From the NCBI GenBank assembly GCA_034439955.1, contig JAWXBJ010000180.1, forward strand, positions 1 through 41,884: a stretch of 41,884 bases of DNA. Direction: 5' to 3'. The notes beneath the pieces are model-generated. The model saw nothing but the letters and a program-made list of their open reading frames with translations, was not told the origin of the DNA and ran no database searches. Of the stretch, positions 1 through 8,744 are shown one piece after another. Every line of letters starts with the position of its first letter. The first letter of the stretch is position 1. Position numbers and translations under genes: made by a program. Origin of the DNA: UBA7672 sp034439955 (GTDB taxonomy: Bacteria; Pseudomonadota; Alphaproteobacteria; Caulobacterales; Hyphomonadaceae).

Positions 1-382
1 GCTGCTGGCGCCAGCAGCCGCCTGGATCAGTGGATTTCTGTTCGCGATTTACTTCTACCTGCTGCGACCGAGCGTGCCGCGCAAGATGGCCGCCCAGGGC
101 GGACCCCTCCACAGCTTTCTGGCGCACAAATGGTATTTCGACGAACTCTACCATTTCGTGTTCGTGAGAGGCGCTGCGCTGCTTGGAGATCTGTTCTGGA
201 AAGTCGGCGACAAGGCCATCATTGACGGTCTGGGCCCGGACGGGGTCACTGGCGTCGCCAAGGCGGGAGCAGGCGGCCTTTCAAGGCTGCATACCGGCTA
301 TCTGTTCCACTATGCGCTGGTGATCCTGCTGGCGGCGGTCGCCTTTGGCGCAGCCGCGTTACTCGGCCAGGGGCGGGGCTGA
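1..382 (+). CDS. nuoL: NADH-quinone oxidoreductase subunit L, C-terminal part
   Basis: This is the last ~126 residues of the large antiporter-like membrane subunit of respiratory complex I; the rest lies before the window. The reading frame is open from base 2 to the TGA at 380-382. Visible features are a hydrophobic helix (AAAWISGFLFAIYFYLL), the conserved NuoL tail motif HKWYFDELYH, and a final membrane helix (YALVILLAAVAFGAAALL). In the family the C-terminal region includes the long lateral helix along the membrane arm. nuoM starts 4 bases after the stop, as expected in a nuo operon. The identification rests on the tail motif plus the nuoM and nuoN neighbours. It is partial only because the window cuts it. 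Confidence 0.95.
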   Translation, partial: LLAPAAAWISGFLFAIYFYLLRPSVPRKMAAQGGPLHSFLAHKWYFDELYHFVFVRGAALLGDLFWKVGDKAIIDGLGPDGVTGVAKAGAGGLSRLHTGYLFHYALVILLAAVAFGAAALLGQGRG

Positions 383-386
383 GAAA

Positions 387-1862
387 ATGAACGGCCTCCC
401 GATCCTGTCGCTCGTCACGTTTCTTCCGCTGGCCGGCGCTGTTCTTATTTTGGGATTCCGCATGGTGTCCGGCGTGAGGTTCTCCGACAGCGCCTCAAAG
501 CCGATCGCCCTGGTTTTCTCGCTGGCGAGCTTTGTCGTCTCGCTCATGGCTCTGGCGCAGTTCGACGCCACGCAGACTGGCTTTCAGTTCGTCGAGAACG
601 TGCCCTGGTATGGCGGCACGTCCTACAAGCTAGGCGTCGATGGCATGGCGATCCTCCTCATCGTGCTGACAACGTTCCTGACGCCGCTCTGCGTCGTGTG
701 GAGTTTCAAATCGATAGAAGCGCGCCTTGCCGAGTACATGATCGCCTTCCTGGTGCTGGAGACGCTGATGATCGGCGTGTTCTGCGCACTGGATCTCATG
801 TTGTTCTATGTCTTCTTCGAGGGCGGCCTCATCCCGATGTTTCTCATCATCGGCGTCTGGGGCGGCAAGAACCGGCTCTACGCCGCCTTCAAGTTCTTTC
901 TCTACACGCTGCTCGGCTCACTCCTGCTGCTGGCGGCGCTGATCTACATTTCCACTGTCGTAGGCTCGACCGATGTCGAGGTCCTGCAGGCCTATCCCTT
1001 TGCGCCTGATGTGCAGACCTGGCTCTGGCTCGCGTTCTTCGCGTCCTTCGCGGTCAAGCTCCCCATGTGGCCTGTCCACACCTGGCTGCCGGACGCACAC
1101 GTCGAGGCGCCCACTGCCGGTTCGGTGATTCTGGCCGGCGTGCTGCTGAAGATGGGCGGCTACGGGTTCCTGCGGTTTTCTCTGCCGATGTTTCCCGACG
1201 CGTCACTGGTTTTCCAGCCGCTGATGTTCGCGCTCAGCGTAGTCGCGATCGTCTACGCCTCGCTGGTCGCGTTCCGCCAGACCGACATCAAAAAGCTGAT
1301 CGCCTATTCATCCGTCGCCCATATGGGCTTCGTAACCCTGGGCATCTTCGCCTTCAACGAGACGGCCATCCAGGGCGCCATCTTCCAGATGCTCTCCCAT
1401 GGCATCGTTTCAGGCGCGCTCTTCTTTTGCGTCGGCGTGATCTACGATCGGATGCACACGCGGGAAATCGCGTTTTACGGCGGGCTCGTGCATCGAATGC
1501 CGGTCTACGCCGCCCTGTTCATGCTTTTCTCCATGGCGAATGTCGGCTTGCCGGGCACAAGCGGATTCGTCGGCGAGATTCTGACCATGGTGGGGGGTTT
1601 TCAGGCTTCGACCTGGGCTGCGGCGGGCGCGGCCCTCGGCGTCATCCTGTCGGCCGTCTACATGCTGACGCTTTATCGCCGAACGATCTTCGGCGAAATG
1701 ACCAACGAAAAGCTGTTTGACATCAAGGACGTTACCGTCACCGAGTTCGTCATTCTCGGGCTTCTGGCCTTTGGCGCGCTGGCGCTCGGGATATTGCCAT
1801 CACTGGTATTCGACTTCACGGAGGGATCGACCAGCGCCATCCTCCGGTCGATCGGGAAATAG
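387..1862 (+). CDS. nuoM: NADH-quinone oxidoreductase subunit M
   Basis: Proton-pumping antiporter-like subunit of complex I in the inner membrane, 491 residues, the usual size. The protein is almost entirely hydrophobic helices. Conserved features include the LFYVFFEGGLIPMFLIIGVWG stretch carrying the family's key membrane glutamate (FFEGGLIPM), the VKLPMWPVHTWLPDAHVEAP loop with the conserved membrane lysine, and AYSSVAHMGF. An in-frame start exists 14 codons upstream inside nuoL, but the ATG at 387 is chosen because it follows the nuoL stop by 4 bases and gives the usual N-terminus. The stop is followed directly by nuoN, so translation is probably coupled. Confidence 0.97.
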   Translation: MNGLPILSLVTFLPLAGAVLILGFRMVSGVRFSDSASKPIALVFSLASFVVSLMALAQFDATQTGFQFVENVPWYGGTSYKLGVDGMAILLIVLTTFLTPLCVVWSFKSIEARLAEYMIAFLVLETLMIGVFCALDLMLFYVFFEGGLIPMFLIIGVWGGKNRLYAAFKFFLYTLLGSLLLLAALIYISTVVGSTDVEVLQAYPFAPDVQTWLWLAFFASFAVKLPMWPVHTWLPDAHVEAPTAGSVILAGVLLKMGGYGFLRFSLPMFPDASLVFQPLMFALSVVAIVYASLVAFRQTDIKKLIAYSSVAHMGFVTLGIFAFNETAIQGAIFQMLSHGIVSGALFFCVGVIYDRMHTREIAFYGGLVHRMPVYAALFMLFSMANVGLPGTSGFVGEILTMVGGFQASTWAAAGAALGVILSAVYMLTLYRRTIFGEMTNEKLFDIKDVTVTEFVILGLLAFGALALGILPSLVFDFTEGSTSAILRSIGK

Positions 1863-1871
1863 GTGGGCGGC

Positions 1872-3293
1872 ATGGATCTCCTCACCGATCTGCGAATCGC
1901 CCTCCCAGACGCAATTCTCGCGGCTTGGGCGCTGGCTGGCGTCCTCCTCGGCGCCGTCGCTGGCGATCGCATCTCGGCGGTTATTCGCTTTTTGTCCGTC
2001 CTTGCGCTGGCGGCGGCCGCAGCCTTTTCCTTCGCCCAGATCGCGCAGGCGCCGCAGGAGGCGTTTGGCGGGCTCTACAGGGTCGCGCCATTCACCGCCT
2101 TCGCCAAGACGATCGCCTATGCGATGGGCGCGGTCGCGCTTTTCATGTCGGGCGGATTTCTCAGGCAGGCGTCCATCGAGCGTTACGAGTTTTCTTTGCT
2201 GACAATCTTGGCGTCCCTTGGCGCAGGCGTGATGTTGTCGGCCAACGACCTGATGACGCTCTACATGGGACTCGAAACGCTCAGCCTGTCGTCCTACGTC
2301 CTCGCGACGTTTCTTCGTGACAGTCTGCGGTCCGCCGAAGCCGGGTTGAAATACTTCGTGCTGGGCGCCCTGTCGTCGGGTCTGCTACTCTACGGCTCCT
2401 CTCTGATTTACGGGTATGCGGGCGGCTCCAGCTTCCCCGACATCGCCGCCGCCGAACCCTCGGTCGGCATCGTTTTTGGCCTTGTGCTTCTCATCACGGG
2501 TTTGGCATTCAAGGCGTCCGCCGCACCTTTCCACGTATGGACGCCGGACGTATACGAGGGCGCGCCTTCGCCTGTCGTCGCGTTCTTCGCGACAGCGCCG
2601 AAAATAGCCTCCGTGGCCTTGTTGGCCAATGTGATGTTCCTCGCCTTCGGGCCGCACCAGGAGTCCTGGCAGGGCATCATCGCGATCATCGCGGCGCTGT
2701 CGATGCTGGTCGGCGGGTTCGGCGCCTTGATGCAGAACAACATCAAGCGGATTCTCGCCTATTCCTCGATCTCGAATGTCGGCTTCGCCCTGATCGCCAT
2801 CGCCGCCGGCCAGCGGGCGGGGGCGGCGGCGGTGCTGGTCTATATGACCATCTACGTCGTCGCGACGATCGGGATGTTCGGCGGCGTTTTGGCCCTGCGC
2901 CGCGGAGGCATGGCGCTGGAGACGATTTCGGACCTCAACGGCCTTTTCCGGCTGAAGCCCGGTATGGCGCTCGGACTGGTGATCCTGATTTTCTCGGTCG
3001 CCGGCATCCCACCCGCCGCCGGGTTCTGGGGCAAGGTCCAGGTATTCGAGGCCGGACTGAGGGCCGATCTGCTGTGGCTGGTCCTCCTCGGCGCATTCTC
3101 CAGCGTCGTCTCCCTCGGCTATTATCTCCGCCTTGTCTGGGCGATCATGATGAAGGCGCCGGGCGAGGCGCTGGATCGCACGGACTGGACTGTCGGCGCC
3201 ACTGTCTTCGTCTCAACCATTTTGATATTCCCCGTCCTCACGATTGGCATACAACGCCTCCTGGTCATCGCCGGCCAAGCGGCGGCAGGCTAG
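1872..3293 (+). CDS. nuoN: NADH-quinone oxidoreductase subunit N
   Basis: Last subunit of the complex I operon, an antiporter-like proton channel in the inner membrane, 473 residues. The sequence holds the family hallmarks: YMGLETLSLSSYVL with the membrane glutamate, FKASAAPFHVWTPDVYEGAP, and AYSSISNVGF. About 14 hydrophobic helices can be traced. A GTG at 1863 is in frame, but the ATG at 1872 has an AGGTGGGCGG stretch just before it and gives the better N-terminus. birA begins 7 bases after the stop, so the nuo transcript probably runs on into the next block. Confidence 0.96.
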   Translation: MDLLTDLRIALPDAILAAWALAGVLLGAVAGDRISAVIRFLSVLALAAAAAFSFAQIAQAPQEAFGGLYRVAPFTAFAKTIAYAMGAVALFMSGGFLRQASIERYEFSLLTILASLGAGVMLSANDLMTLYMGLETLSLSSYVLATFLRDSLRSAEAGLKYFVLGALSSGLLLYGSSLIYGYAGGSSFPDIAAAEPSVGIVFGLVLLITGLAFKASAAPFHVWTPDVYEGAPSPVVAFFATAPKIASVALLANVMFLAFGPHQESWQGIIAIIAALSMLVGGFGALMQNNIKRILAYSSISNVGFALIAIAAGQRAGAAAVLVYMTIYVVATIGMFGGVLALRRGGMALETISDLNGLFRLKPGMALGLVILIFSVAGIPPAAGFWGKVQVFEAGLRADLLWLVLLGAFSSVVSLGYYLRLVWAIMMKAPGEALDRTDWTVGATVFVSTILIFPVLTIGIQRLLVIAGQAAAG

Positions 3294-3300
3294 AACAGGC

Positions 3301-4053
3301 ATGTCGAGCGACGCCTGCACCGCGTCCTGGCCGATACTTCGCTTCGACGAGATCGACAGCACAAATGAGGAAGCCCGGCGCCGCTCTGCCGAGGGCGATC
3401 AAGGTCCATTCTGGATCCAGGCGGACCGCCAGACGGCCGGAAGAGGACGGCTGGGCCGGTCCTGGGACTCGCCTTCCGGCAATCTATTTGCGACCGCGCT
3501 GTTTCCTTTCGCCCGGCCGCTGTCCGAAGCTCCTCTGGCCTGTTTCTCGGCCGGCCTCGCTGTGATCGACGCGGCAGCGGCCTGCGGGGTCGAAGTTTCT
3601 AGCCTCAGCCTGAAATGGCCAAACGATGTGCTGGTGGGGTCCGGCAAGGTTGCGGGCATCCTGATCGAGACGGGGGGGGCAGGCGCCGGCTTCTGGATGG
3701 CGGCTGGATTTGGCGTCAACATCGCCACGGCGCCGGTTCGCGCGGACCGAGAGACGGCCTGCCTGTCAACATTGCCGGGCGGCGCATATGTCACCACGAC
3801 GCGGTTCCTCGCTTTCCTCGACATCGCTTTTCGCGCCCGTCTGTCCAACCTGATCTCGCAAGGGTTCGAGCCCACACGAACCGACTGGCTCGCCAGGTCA
3901 GCCTCCATCGGCGCCCGGGTGGCGTTGACCCCGTCCACCGGGCGCGTCGAAGGCGTGATGCGCAATCTGGGACATGATGGCGCGTTGGTGCTCGAACTCG
4001 ACTCCGGCGGCTTGCACCATGTGAGGGCAGGCGAGATATCGATACTTGGATAG
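3301..4053 (+). CDS. birA: Biotin--[acetyl-CoA-carboxylase] ligase
   Basis: Attaches biotin to the carrier domain of acetyl-CoA carboxylase (and probably other biotin carboxylases) through biotinyl-AMP, in the cytoplasm. The protein has 250 residues. The biotin/ATP loop GRGRLGRSW lies at residues 47-55, followed by the KWPNDVLV and GKVAGILIE blocks and a small C-terminal SH3-like domain. The N-terminal winged-helix DNA-binding domain of the E. coli protein is missing, so this is a monofunctional ligase that should not repress biotin genes directly. The upstream in-frame ATG at 3244 lies inside nuoN; 3301 is preferred. Its place right after nuoN is common in alphaproteobacteria. Confidence 0.95.
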   Translation: MSSDACTASWPILRFDEIDSTNEEARRRSAEGDQGPFWIQADRQTAGRGRLGRSWDSPSGNLFATALFPFARPLSEAPLACFSAGLAVIDAAAACGVEVSSLSLKWPNDVLVGSGKVAGILIETGGAGAGFWMAAGFGVNIATAPVRADRETACLSTLPGGAYVTTTRFLAFLDIAFRARLSNLISQGFEPTRTDWLARSASIGARVALTPSTGRVEGVMRNLGHDGALVLELDSGGLHHVRAGEISILG

Positions 4054-4107
4054 CACCGTGCTTATCTGGTGAACGCGCGTGGACCGCCCGATCGCGCCTT
4101 GGTCCAG

Positions 4108-4148
4108 GCTATAATGAGGTTTGAGAACCTGCGTCCAAATCCACGCAG
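4108..4148 (+). promoter_or_regulatory. Possible coaX promoter -10 element and leader inverted repeat
   Basis: The 123-base gap before coaX holds GCTATAAT at 4108-4115, which matches seven of eight positions of the Caulobacter-type -10 consensus GCTANAWC. I see no good -35 element at 10-14 bases upstream. Downstream lies a perfect inverted repeat, CTGCGT (4129-4134) and ACGCAG (4143-4148), with an 8-base loop. The Shine-Dalgarno AAGGAG is at 4162-4167. The repeat could be an operator or a leader hairpin; which one is inference. Confidence 0.4.
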
Positions 4149-4159
4149 ATAAGTTGATC
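4149..4159 (+). repeat. 11-bp sequence shared with the tpiA leader (copy 1)
   Basis: ATAAGTTGATC directly follows the inverted repeat in the coaX leader. The same 11 bases occur at 40448-40458 in the tpiA leader, just after a palindrome. The function is unknown. Confidence 0.5.
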
Positions 4160-4176
4160 TAAAGGAGCGCCGTCCC

Positions 4177-4962
4177 ATGCTGTTGGCGATCGACACGGGC
4201 AACACCAACACCCTCTTTGCAGTTCACGATGGCGCGGGCTGGCGCGCGCAGTGGCGAAGCGCCACCGACATGACGAAGACGGCCGACGATTACGCCGTCT
4301 GGCTGTCCCAGCTGATGGAGTTGAATGGTCTCACGCTTTCGCAGATCGACGACTGCATCATTTCGACAGTCGTTCCCCAATCCTTGTTCAATCAGCGGAA
4401 CTTCGCTCGCCGATACCTGCACGTGGAGCCTTTCGTCATCGGCGAGAACGTCTTGCTGGGAGTCGATGTGCGCATTCCCAAGCCCAGTGAGGTGGGCGCC
4501 GACCGTCTGGTCAACGCCGTCGGCGCGCATGCCCTTTACAGGGGCTCACTCATTGTCATCGACAGCGGGACCGCCACGACATTCGACATCGTCGGTGCAG
4601 ACGGGGCCTTCGAGGGCGGAATCATCGCCCCGGGGATCAATCTGTCGATGAAGGCGCTTCACGAGGCGGCTGCCAAGCTGCCGCGCGTCGCGATCCAGCG
4701 TCCCGCCCAGGTCATCGGGAAGGATACAGTCGCCGCAATGCAGTCGGGCGTGTTCTGGGGCTATATCGACCTGATCGACGGGCTGGTGGAACGCATCAAG
4801 GAAGAGTATGGGCAGCCGATGACAGTCATTGCAACCGGAGGCGTCGCCTCGCTTTTTGAAGGCGCGGCGCGCCGGATAGACCATTTCGACGCGGACATCA
4901 CAATTCGCGGCCTGCAGATCCTCTATGAGCGCAACATCACTCAATCGGCCGCCGAAATCTGA
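4177..4962 (+). CDS. coaX: Type III pantothenate kinase
   Basis: Phosphorylates pantothenate, the first step of coenzyme A synthesis, in the cytoplasm. The 261-residue length fits the CoaX family. The N-terminal ASKHA-fold phosphate loop reads LLAIDTGNTNTLF (residues 2-14); the GADR motif with the family's catalytic aspartate and the second phosphate-binding loop IDSGTATTFD follow. A good Shine-Dalgarno (AAGGAG) sits 9 bases before the ATG. The stop codon shares bases with the rnj start (TGATG at 4960-4964), so the two are translationally coupled. CoaX enzymes are typically not inhibited by CoA and need a monovalent cation; that is family knowledge. Confidence 0.96.
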   Translation: MLLAIDTGNTNTLFAVHDGAGWRAQWRSATDMTKTADDYAVWLSQLMELNGLTLSQIDDCIISTVVPQSLFNQRNFARRYLHVEPFVIGENVLLGVDVRIPKPSEVGADRLVNAVGAHALYRGSLIVIDSGTATTFDIVGADGAFEGGIIAPGINLSMKALHEAAAKLPRVAIQRPAQVIGKDTVAAMQSGVFWGYIDLIDGLVERIKEEYGQPMTVIATGGVASLFEGAARRIDHFDADITIRGLQILYERNITQSAAEI

Positions 4963-6623
4963 TGCAGGACGCCGAACTGATCTTTGCGCCGCTCGGCGGC
5001 TGCCGTGAAATCGGTATGAACCTAAACGCCTACGCCTACGGTCCGCCGCGCGACCGGCGGTGGATCGTCGTCGATGTCGGTGTGACTTTTGGCGACGAAT
5101 CGACGCCCGGCATCGAGCTGATCATGCCGGACCCCACCTTCCTTGAGGAGAATGCCGACCGCATCGAAGCGATTATCCTCACCCATGCCCACGAGGACCA
5201 TATCGGCGCCATTGGCTGGCTCTGGCCTCGTTTGCGCGCGCCGATCTATTGCACGCCCTTCACCGCCTATCTCGTCGCGGCCAAGCTCCGCGAGCGTGGC
5301 CTGGAAGGCGAGGCGCCGCTTCACATCATGCAGCTAGGCGAACGCAAGTCGTTTGGTCCATTCGATGTCGAGCTGGTGACGCTGACGCATTCCATCCCCG
5401 AACCCAATGGCCTCGCCATCCGGACACCGCTGGGGATGATCCTCCATACCGGAGACTGGAAAATCGACGCCGATCCCACTCTGGGTGACGATTTCGACCA
5501 GGCAAAGATCGAGGAGCTGGGCGAGGAAGGAATTCTCGCCATGGTCTGCGACAGCACAAATGTCTTTGAGGAAGGCGAGGCAGGGTCAGAGGCCACGGCG
5601 CGCGAGGCGCTGATACGGGTTGTGGGGGAACAGACGGGCCGCGTCGCCATCGCCAGCTTCGCCTCCAACGTGGCAAGGGTTCAGTCCGCCTGCGCGGCCG
5701 CCAAGGCAAATGCGCGATCGGTGTGTCTCGTCGGTCGTTCCATGCTGCGCATCGTCGACGCCGCGAGATCGGTCGGGATGCTCAAGGATGTCGATTTTCT
5801 CAATCCGGAAGAGGCCACTCTCCTGCCGTCAAAGAACGTTCTCTATCTTTGCACCGGCTCCCAGGGCGAACCTCGCGCGGCGCTGGCTCGCATTGCGCGC
5901 GGGGACCACCCTTTCGTGACGCTCGGTTCTGGCGACACGGTGATCTTCTCCTCTCGCATCATTCCAGGAAACGAGAAATCCATCGGCGCGATCCAGAATA
6001 TGCTGGCCGACCGCGACATCCGGCTGGTGACGCCGCGCCAGGCCGACATCCATGTGTCCGGCCATCCGTGCCGCGACGAGCTTCGACGCATGTATCTCTG
6101 GGCGCGCCCGAGGATCTCGGTGCCGGTCCATGGGGAGCGGCGGCACATCGTCGAACACGCCCGATATGCATCGTCATTGCAGATCCCCGAAGCGATCACG
6201 CCCAACAATGGCGACCTGATCCGGCTCGCTCCCGGACCCGCCCAGGTAATCGACGAGGTGCCTGCGGGGCGTCTTTATCTGGACGGCGAGACCCTGACGC
6301 CGGAAGGCGCCGGCGGCCTCTGGGAGCGCAAGAAAATCGCGTGGAACGGATACATTGGCGTCAGCGTCGTCATCTCGAAAAACGGAGGCGGGAGCAGTCC
6401 GGCAGTTGTCGTCCGCGGGTTTTCGGAGCCTGATGGAAGACCAGCAGATGAATCGCTCGAACCGCTGGACGACGCCGCCGATACGGCTTTCGGTCGCCTG
6501 TCCAAGGCGGATCGAGCGGATGACGAGAAAGTCGAGCGTGTTCTGGTCAAGGCCGTGCGCCGCGCAGCAGAAGTGACGTTCGGCAAGCGGCCGCTGGTGG
6601 ACGTTGTGATTCACCGGGTCTAG
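4962..6623 (+). CDS. rnj: Ribonuclease J
   Basis: Metallo-beta-lactamase/beta-CASP ribonuclease for rRNA maturation and mRNA decay, with endo- and 5'-3' exonuclease activity in this family. The protein has 553 residues. The zinc motif HxHxDH appears as HAHEDH at residues 75-80; HTGDWK and HVSGHPCRDEL carry further metal- and substrate-binding residues. A C-terminal domain follows the beta-CASP region. The ATG overlaps the coaX stop by one base. Alphaproteobacteria often carry both RNase E and RNase J, so its exact share in mRNA turnover here cannot be judged. Confidence 0.96.
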   Translation: MQDAELIFAPLGGCREIGMNLNAYAYGPPRDRRWIVVDVGVTFGDESTPGIELIMPDPTFLEENADRIEAIILTHAHEDHIGAIGWLWPRLRAPIYCTPFTAYLVAAKLRERGLEGEAPLHIMQLGERKSFGPFDVELVTLTHSIPEPNGLAIRTPLGMILHTGDWKIDADPTLGDDFDQAKIEELGEEGILAMVCDSTNVFEEGEAGSEATAREALIRVVGEQTGRVAIASFASNVARVQSACAAAKANARSVCLVGRSMLRIVDAARSVGMLKDVDFLNPEEATLLPSKNVLYLCTGSQGEPRAALARIARGDHPFVTLGSGDTVIFSSRIIPGNEKSIGAIQNMLADRDIRLVTPRQADIHVSGHPCRDELRRMYLWARPRISVPVHGERRHIVEHARYASSLQIPEAITPNNGDLIRLAPGPAQVIDEVPAGRLYLDGETLTPEGAGGLWERKKIAWNGYIGVSVVISKNGGGSSPAVVVRGFSEPDGRPADESLEPLDDAADTAFGRLSKADRADDEKVERVLVKAVRRAAEVTFGKRPLVDVVIHRV

Positions 6624-6646
6624 CCCCGGCACGAAGGGCGGTACAA

Positions 6647-7063
6647 ATGATTGGGCGCATGAACCACATCGGAGTGGCCGTTCCTTCCGTCGAGGCGGCC
6701 ATGGAAACCTACCGCCGGCTTTACGGCGCCACAGAGTTCACGACGCCGTTTGACATGCCGGCTCAAGGCGTCCGTGTCGGCTTCGTGAACCTTCCCAACA
6801 CCCAGATCGAACTCATCGAGCCGCTCGGCGACAAATCGCCGATTCTCGCGTTCCTGCAGAAAAATCCAAAGGGCGGGCAACACCATGTCTGTTTTGAGGT
6901 CGAGAATATCCACGACGCGAAGACGGAGATGGAGACGAGAGGCGCGAGGGTCCTGGGGGAGCCCCGCATTGGCGCTCACGGCACGCTGGTGATCTTTGTG
7001 CACCCCAAGGACTCGGATGGCGTGCTGATCGAACTGATGGAAACGCCGAAAGAGGCGCACTGA
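6647..7063 (+). CDS. mce: Methylmalonyl-CoA epimerase
   Basis: Small vicinal-oxygen-chelate (glyoxalase-fold) enzyme of 138 residues that interconverts the 2R and 2S forms of methylmalonyl-CoA in propionate and branched-chain breakdown. The first metal-ligand block MNHIGVAVPS is at residues 5-14; GGQHHVCFEV carries the second histidine set and the ELME near the end supplies the typical last metal-binding glutamate. A second in-frame ATG at 6659 would make a protein four residues shorter and cannot be excluded. It follows rnj by 23 bases and precedes the DUF1467 gene by 3 bases, an order often seen in alphaproteobacteria. The symbols mce and epi are both used. Confidence 0.92.
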   Translation: MIGRMNHIGVAVPSVEAAMETYRRLYGATEFTTPFDMPAQGVRVGFVNLPNTQIELIEPLGDKSPILAFLQKNPKGGQHHVCFEVENIHDAKTEMETRGARVLGEPRIGAHGTLVIFVHPKDSDGVLIELMETPKEAH

Positions 7064-7066
7064 ACA

Positions 7067-7318
7067 ATGGGCGTCTTCGAAGCCATCGTTGTGTTCGTGA
7101 TCTCGTGGTGGCTGGTTCTGCTGCCAATTCTCTCGGCTGGCACGCGCAGCCAGGAAGAGGCCGGGGTGATTTCGCCCGGCACCGAGCGGGCGGCTCCTGT
7201 CCGTCCACGCCTCGTTCCCAAGCTGATGATTGCAACCCTCGGAGCCACAGCGTTGACGGCGCTGCTGTGGGTCACGCTCTATTTCGGATGGATCGATTTT
7301 GTGAACCGTCCGGCCTGA
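7067..7318 (+). CDS. DUF1467 family small membrane protein
   Basis: 83-residue protein with two predicted membrane helices, one near the N-terminus (AIVVFVISWWLVLLPIL, residues 6-22) and one near the C-terminus (ATLGATALTALLWVTLYFGW). The soluble link between them contains GTRSQEEAGVISPGTERAAP, which matches my recollection of the DUF1467 family. Function is unknown. It is packed 3 bases after the epimerase gene. Members usually sit between an epimerase or RNase J gene and proS in alphaproteobacteria, as here. Confidence 0.85.
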   Translation: MGVFEAIVVFVISWWLVLLPILSAGTRSQEEAGVISPGTERAAPVRPRLVPKLMIATLGATALTALLWVTLYFGWIDFVNRPA

Positions 7319-7327
7319 AACGCGATG

Positions 7328-7354
7328 GGGGCGCAGCGGGTAACATTGCGCCCC
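7328..7354 (+). promoter_or_regulatory. Perfect 8-bp hairpin in the gap before proS
   Basis: GGGGCGCA at 7328-7335 and TGCGCCCC at 7347-7354 form a perfect stem with an 11-base loop. No T-run follows, so it is not a classical terminator. It starts 10 bases after the DUF1467 stop and lies about 57 bases before proS. It may be an mRNA processing or stability element, or a factor-dependent end. Confidence 0.5.
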
Positions 7355-7410
7355 GGTCCCGACACGTTTATCCAGCCAACCTCACGTCGCCGCGTCCCAA
7401 GAGGGCAAGA

Positions 7411-8739
7411 ATGCGCCTGTCCCGCTATTTTCTGCCCGCGCTGAAGGAAGTGCCCTCAGAGGCGCAGATCGTTTCGCACCAGCTCATGTTGCGAACGGGA
7501 ATGATCAAGCAGAACGGCGCCGGGATTTATACCTGGCTGCCTCTGGGTCTGCGTGTCCTGCAGAAGATCGAGAAGATCGTCCGCGAAGAGCAGGAGCGGG
7601 CGGGCGCGATCCAGCTCCTGATGCCCACCATCCAGCAGGCCGACCTGTGGAGGGAGAGCGGGCGCTATGACGCCTATGGCAAGGAGATGCTGCGCATCAC
7701 CGATCGTCATGATCGCGAGATGCTGTTTGGCCCGACGAATGAGGAATTGATCACCGATGTCTTCCGGTCATACGTCCGGTCCTACAAGCAGCTTCCGCTC
7801 AACCTCTACCATATCCAGTGGAAGTTTCGCGACGAGATCCGGCCGCGTTTCGGCATCATGCGCGGTCGCGAGTTCCTGATGAAGGATGCCTATTCGTTCG
7901 ACATCTCACCCGATGCGGCGCGCCAGTCCTATTACCGGATGTTCCTGGCGTACCTCAACACGTTCGCGCGCATGGGGCTGAAGGCCGTACCGATGCGGGC
8001 CGATACCGGACCCATTGGCGGCGATCTCAGCCATGAGTTCATTATTCTGGCGGATACGGGTGAGAGCGCAGTTTTCTGCGACAGCGCGCTTGTCGATATG
8101 GCGGCGCCTGGGCCGGATATTGATTTCTACGCCGACCTGAAGCCAGAGGTAGACCGCCGCACGAAGCATTATGCGGCCACGGACGAGATGCACGACGCGG
8201 CGCGCTTTGAAAACGAAGTGCCGGAGGAGCGCCGCCTGTCTGCGCGCGGCATCGAAGTTGGACACATCTTCTACTTCGGCACGAAGTATTCCGCGCCGAT
8301 GAAGGCCAATGTGACCGGTCCGGACGGCAAGGATGTCCCCGTCGAGATGGGGTCATACGGCATCGGAGTCTCCCGCCTCGTGGCCGCCATCATCGAGGCG
8401 AACCATGACGACCGTGGCGTCGTTTGGCCCGCCAGCGTTGCGCCGTTCGATGCCGCTGTCGTCAACCTCCGACCGGATGACGCCGCAGTTTCGGAAGCAT
8501 GCGAAACCGCCTATGGCCAGCTCCTGAAGACTGGAGTCGATGTGCTTTACGACGACACTGCGGACCGCCCCGGCGCGAAGCTCTCCACAATGGAGCTGGT
8601 CGGCATTCCGACGCTGATCGTCATTGGTCCGAAGGGGGTAAAGAATGGCGTGGTCGAGTTGAAGGACCGCACGACGGGTCAGACCGAGGAAATGTGTCTT
8701 GAGGCCGCCGTCAATCGCTGCGCGGCGATGGGAGCTTGA
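7411..8739 (+). CDS. proS: Proline--tRNA ligase (short alphaproteobacterial type)
   Basis: Class II aminoacyl-tRNA synthetase that charges tRNA-Pro, cytoplasmic. At 442 residues it is far shorter than the ~570-residue E. coli enzyme. Residues 25-46 hold the class II motif-1 region (GMIKQNGAGIYTWLPLG); motif 2 is visible as FRDEIRPRFGIMRGREF and motif 3 as GSYGIGVSRL. The large editing insertion between motifs 2 and 3 is missing, as is known for many alphaproteobacterial enzymes, where separate proteins clear Ala-tRNA-Pro. The open frame extends upstream, but the ATG at 7411 gives the family N-terminus MRLSRYFLPALKE. lolC/E starts 5 bases after its stop. Confidence 0.96.
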   Translation: MRLSRYFLPALKEVPSEAQIVSHQLMLRTGMIKQNGAGIYTWLPLGLRVLQKIEKIVREEQERAGAIQLLMPTIQQADLWRESGRYDAYGKEMLRITDRHDREMLFGPTNEELITDVFRSYVRSYKQLPLNLYHIQWKFRDEIRPRFGIMRGREFLMKDAYSFDISPDAARQSYYRMFLAYLNTFARMGLKAVPMRADTGPIGGDLSHEFIILADTGESAVFCDSALVDMAAPGPDIDFYADLKPEVDRRTKHYAATDEMHDAARFENEVPEERRLSARGIEVGHIFYFGTKYSAPMKANVTGPDGKDVPVEMGSYGIGVSRLVAAIIEANHDDRGVVWPASVAPFDAAVVNLRPDDAAVSEACETAYGQLLKTGVDVLYDDTADRPGAKLSTMELVGIPTLIVIGPKGVKNGVVELKDRTTGQTEEMCLEAAVNRCAAMGA

Positions 8740-8744
8740 CGCGG

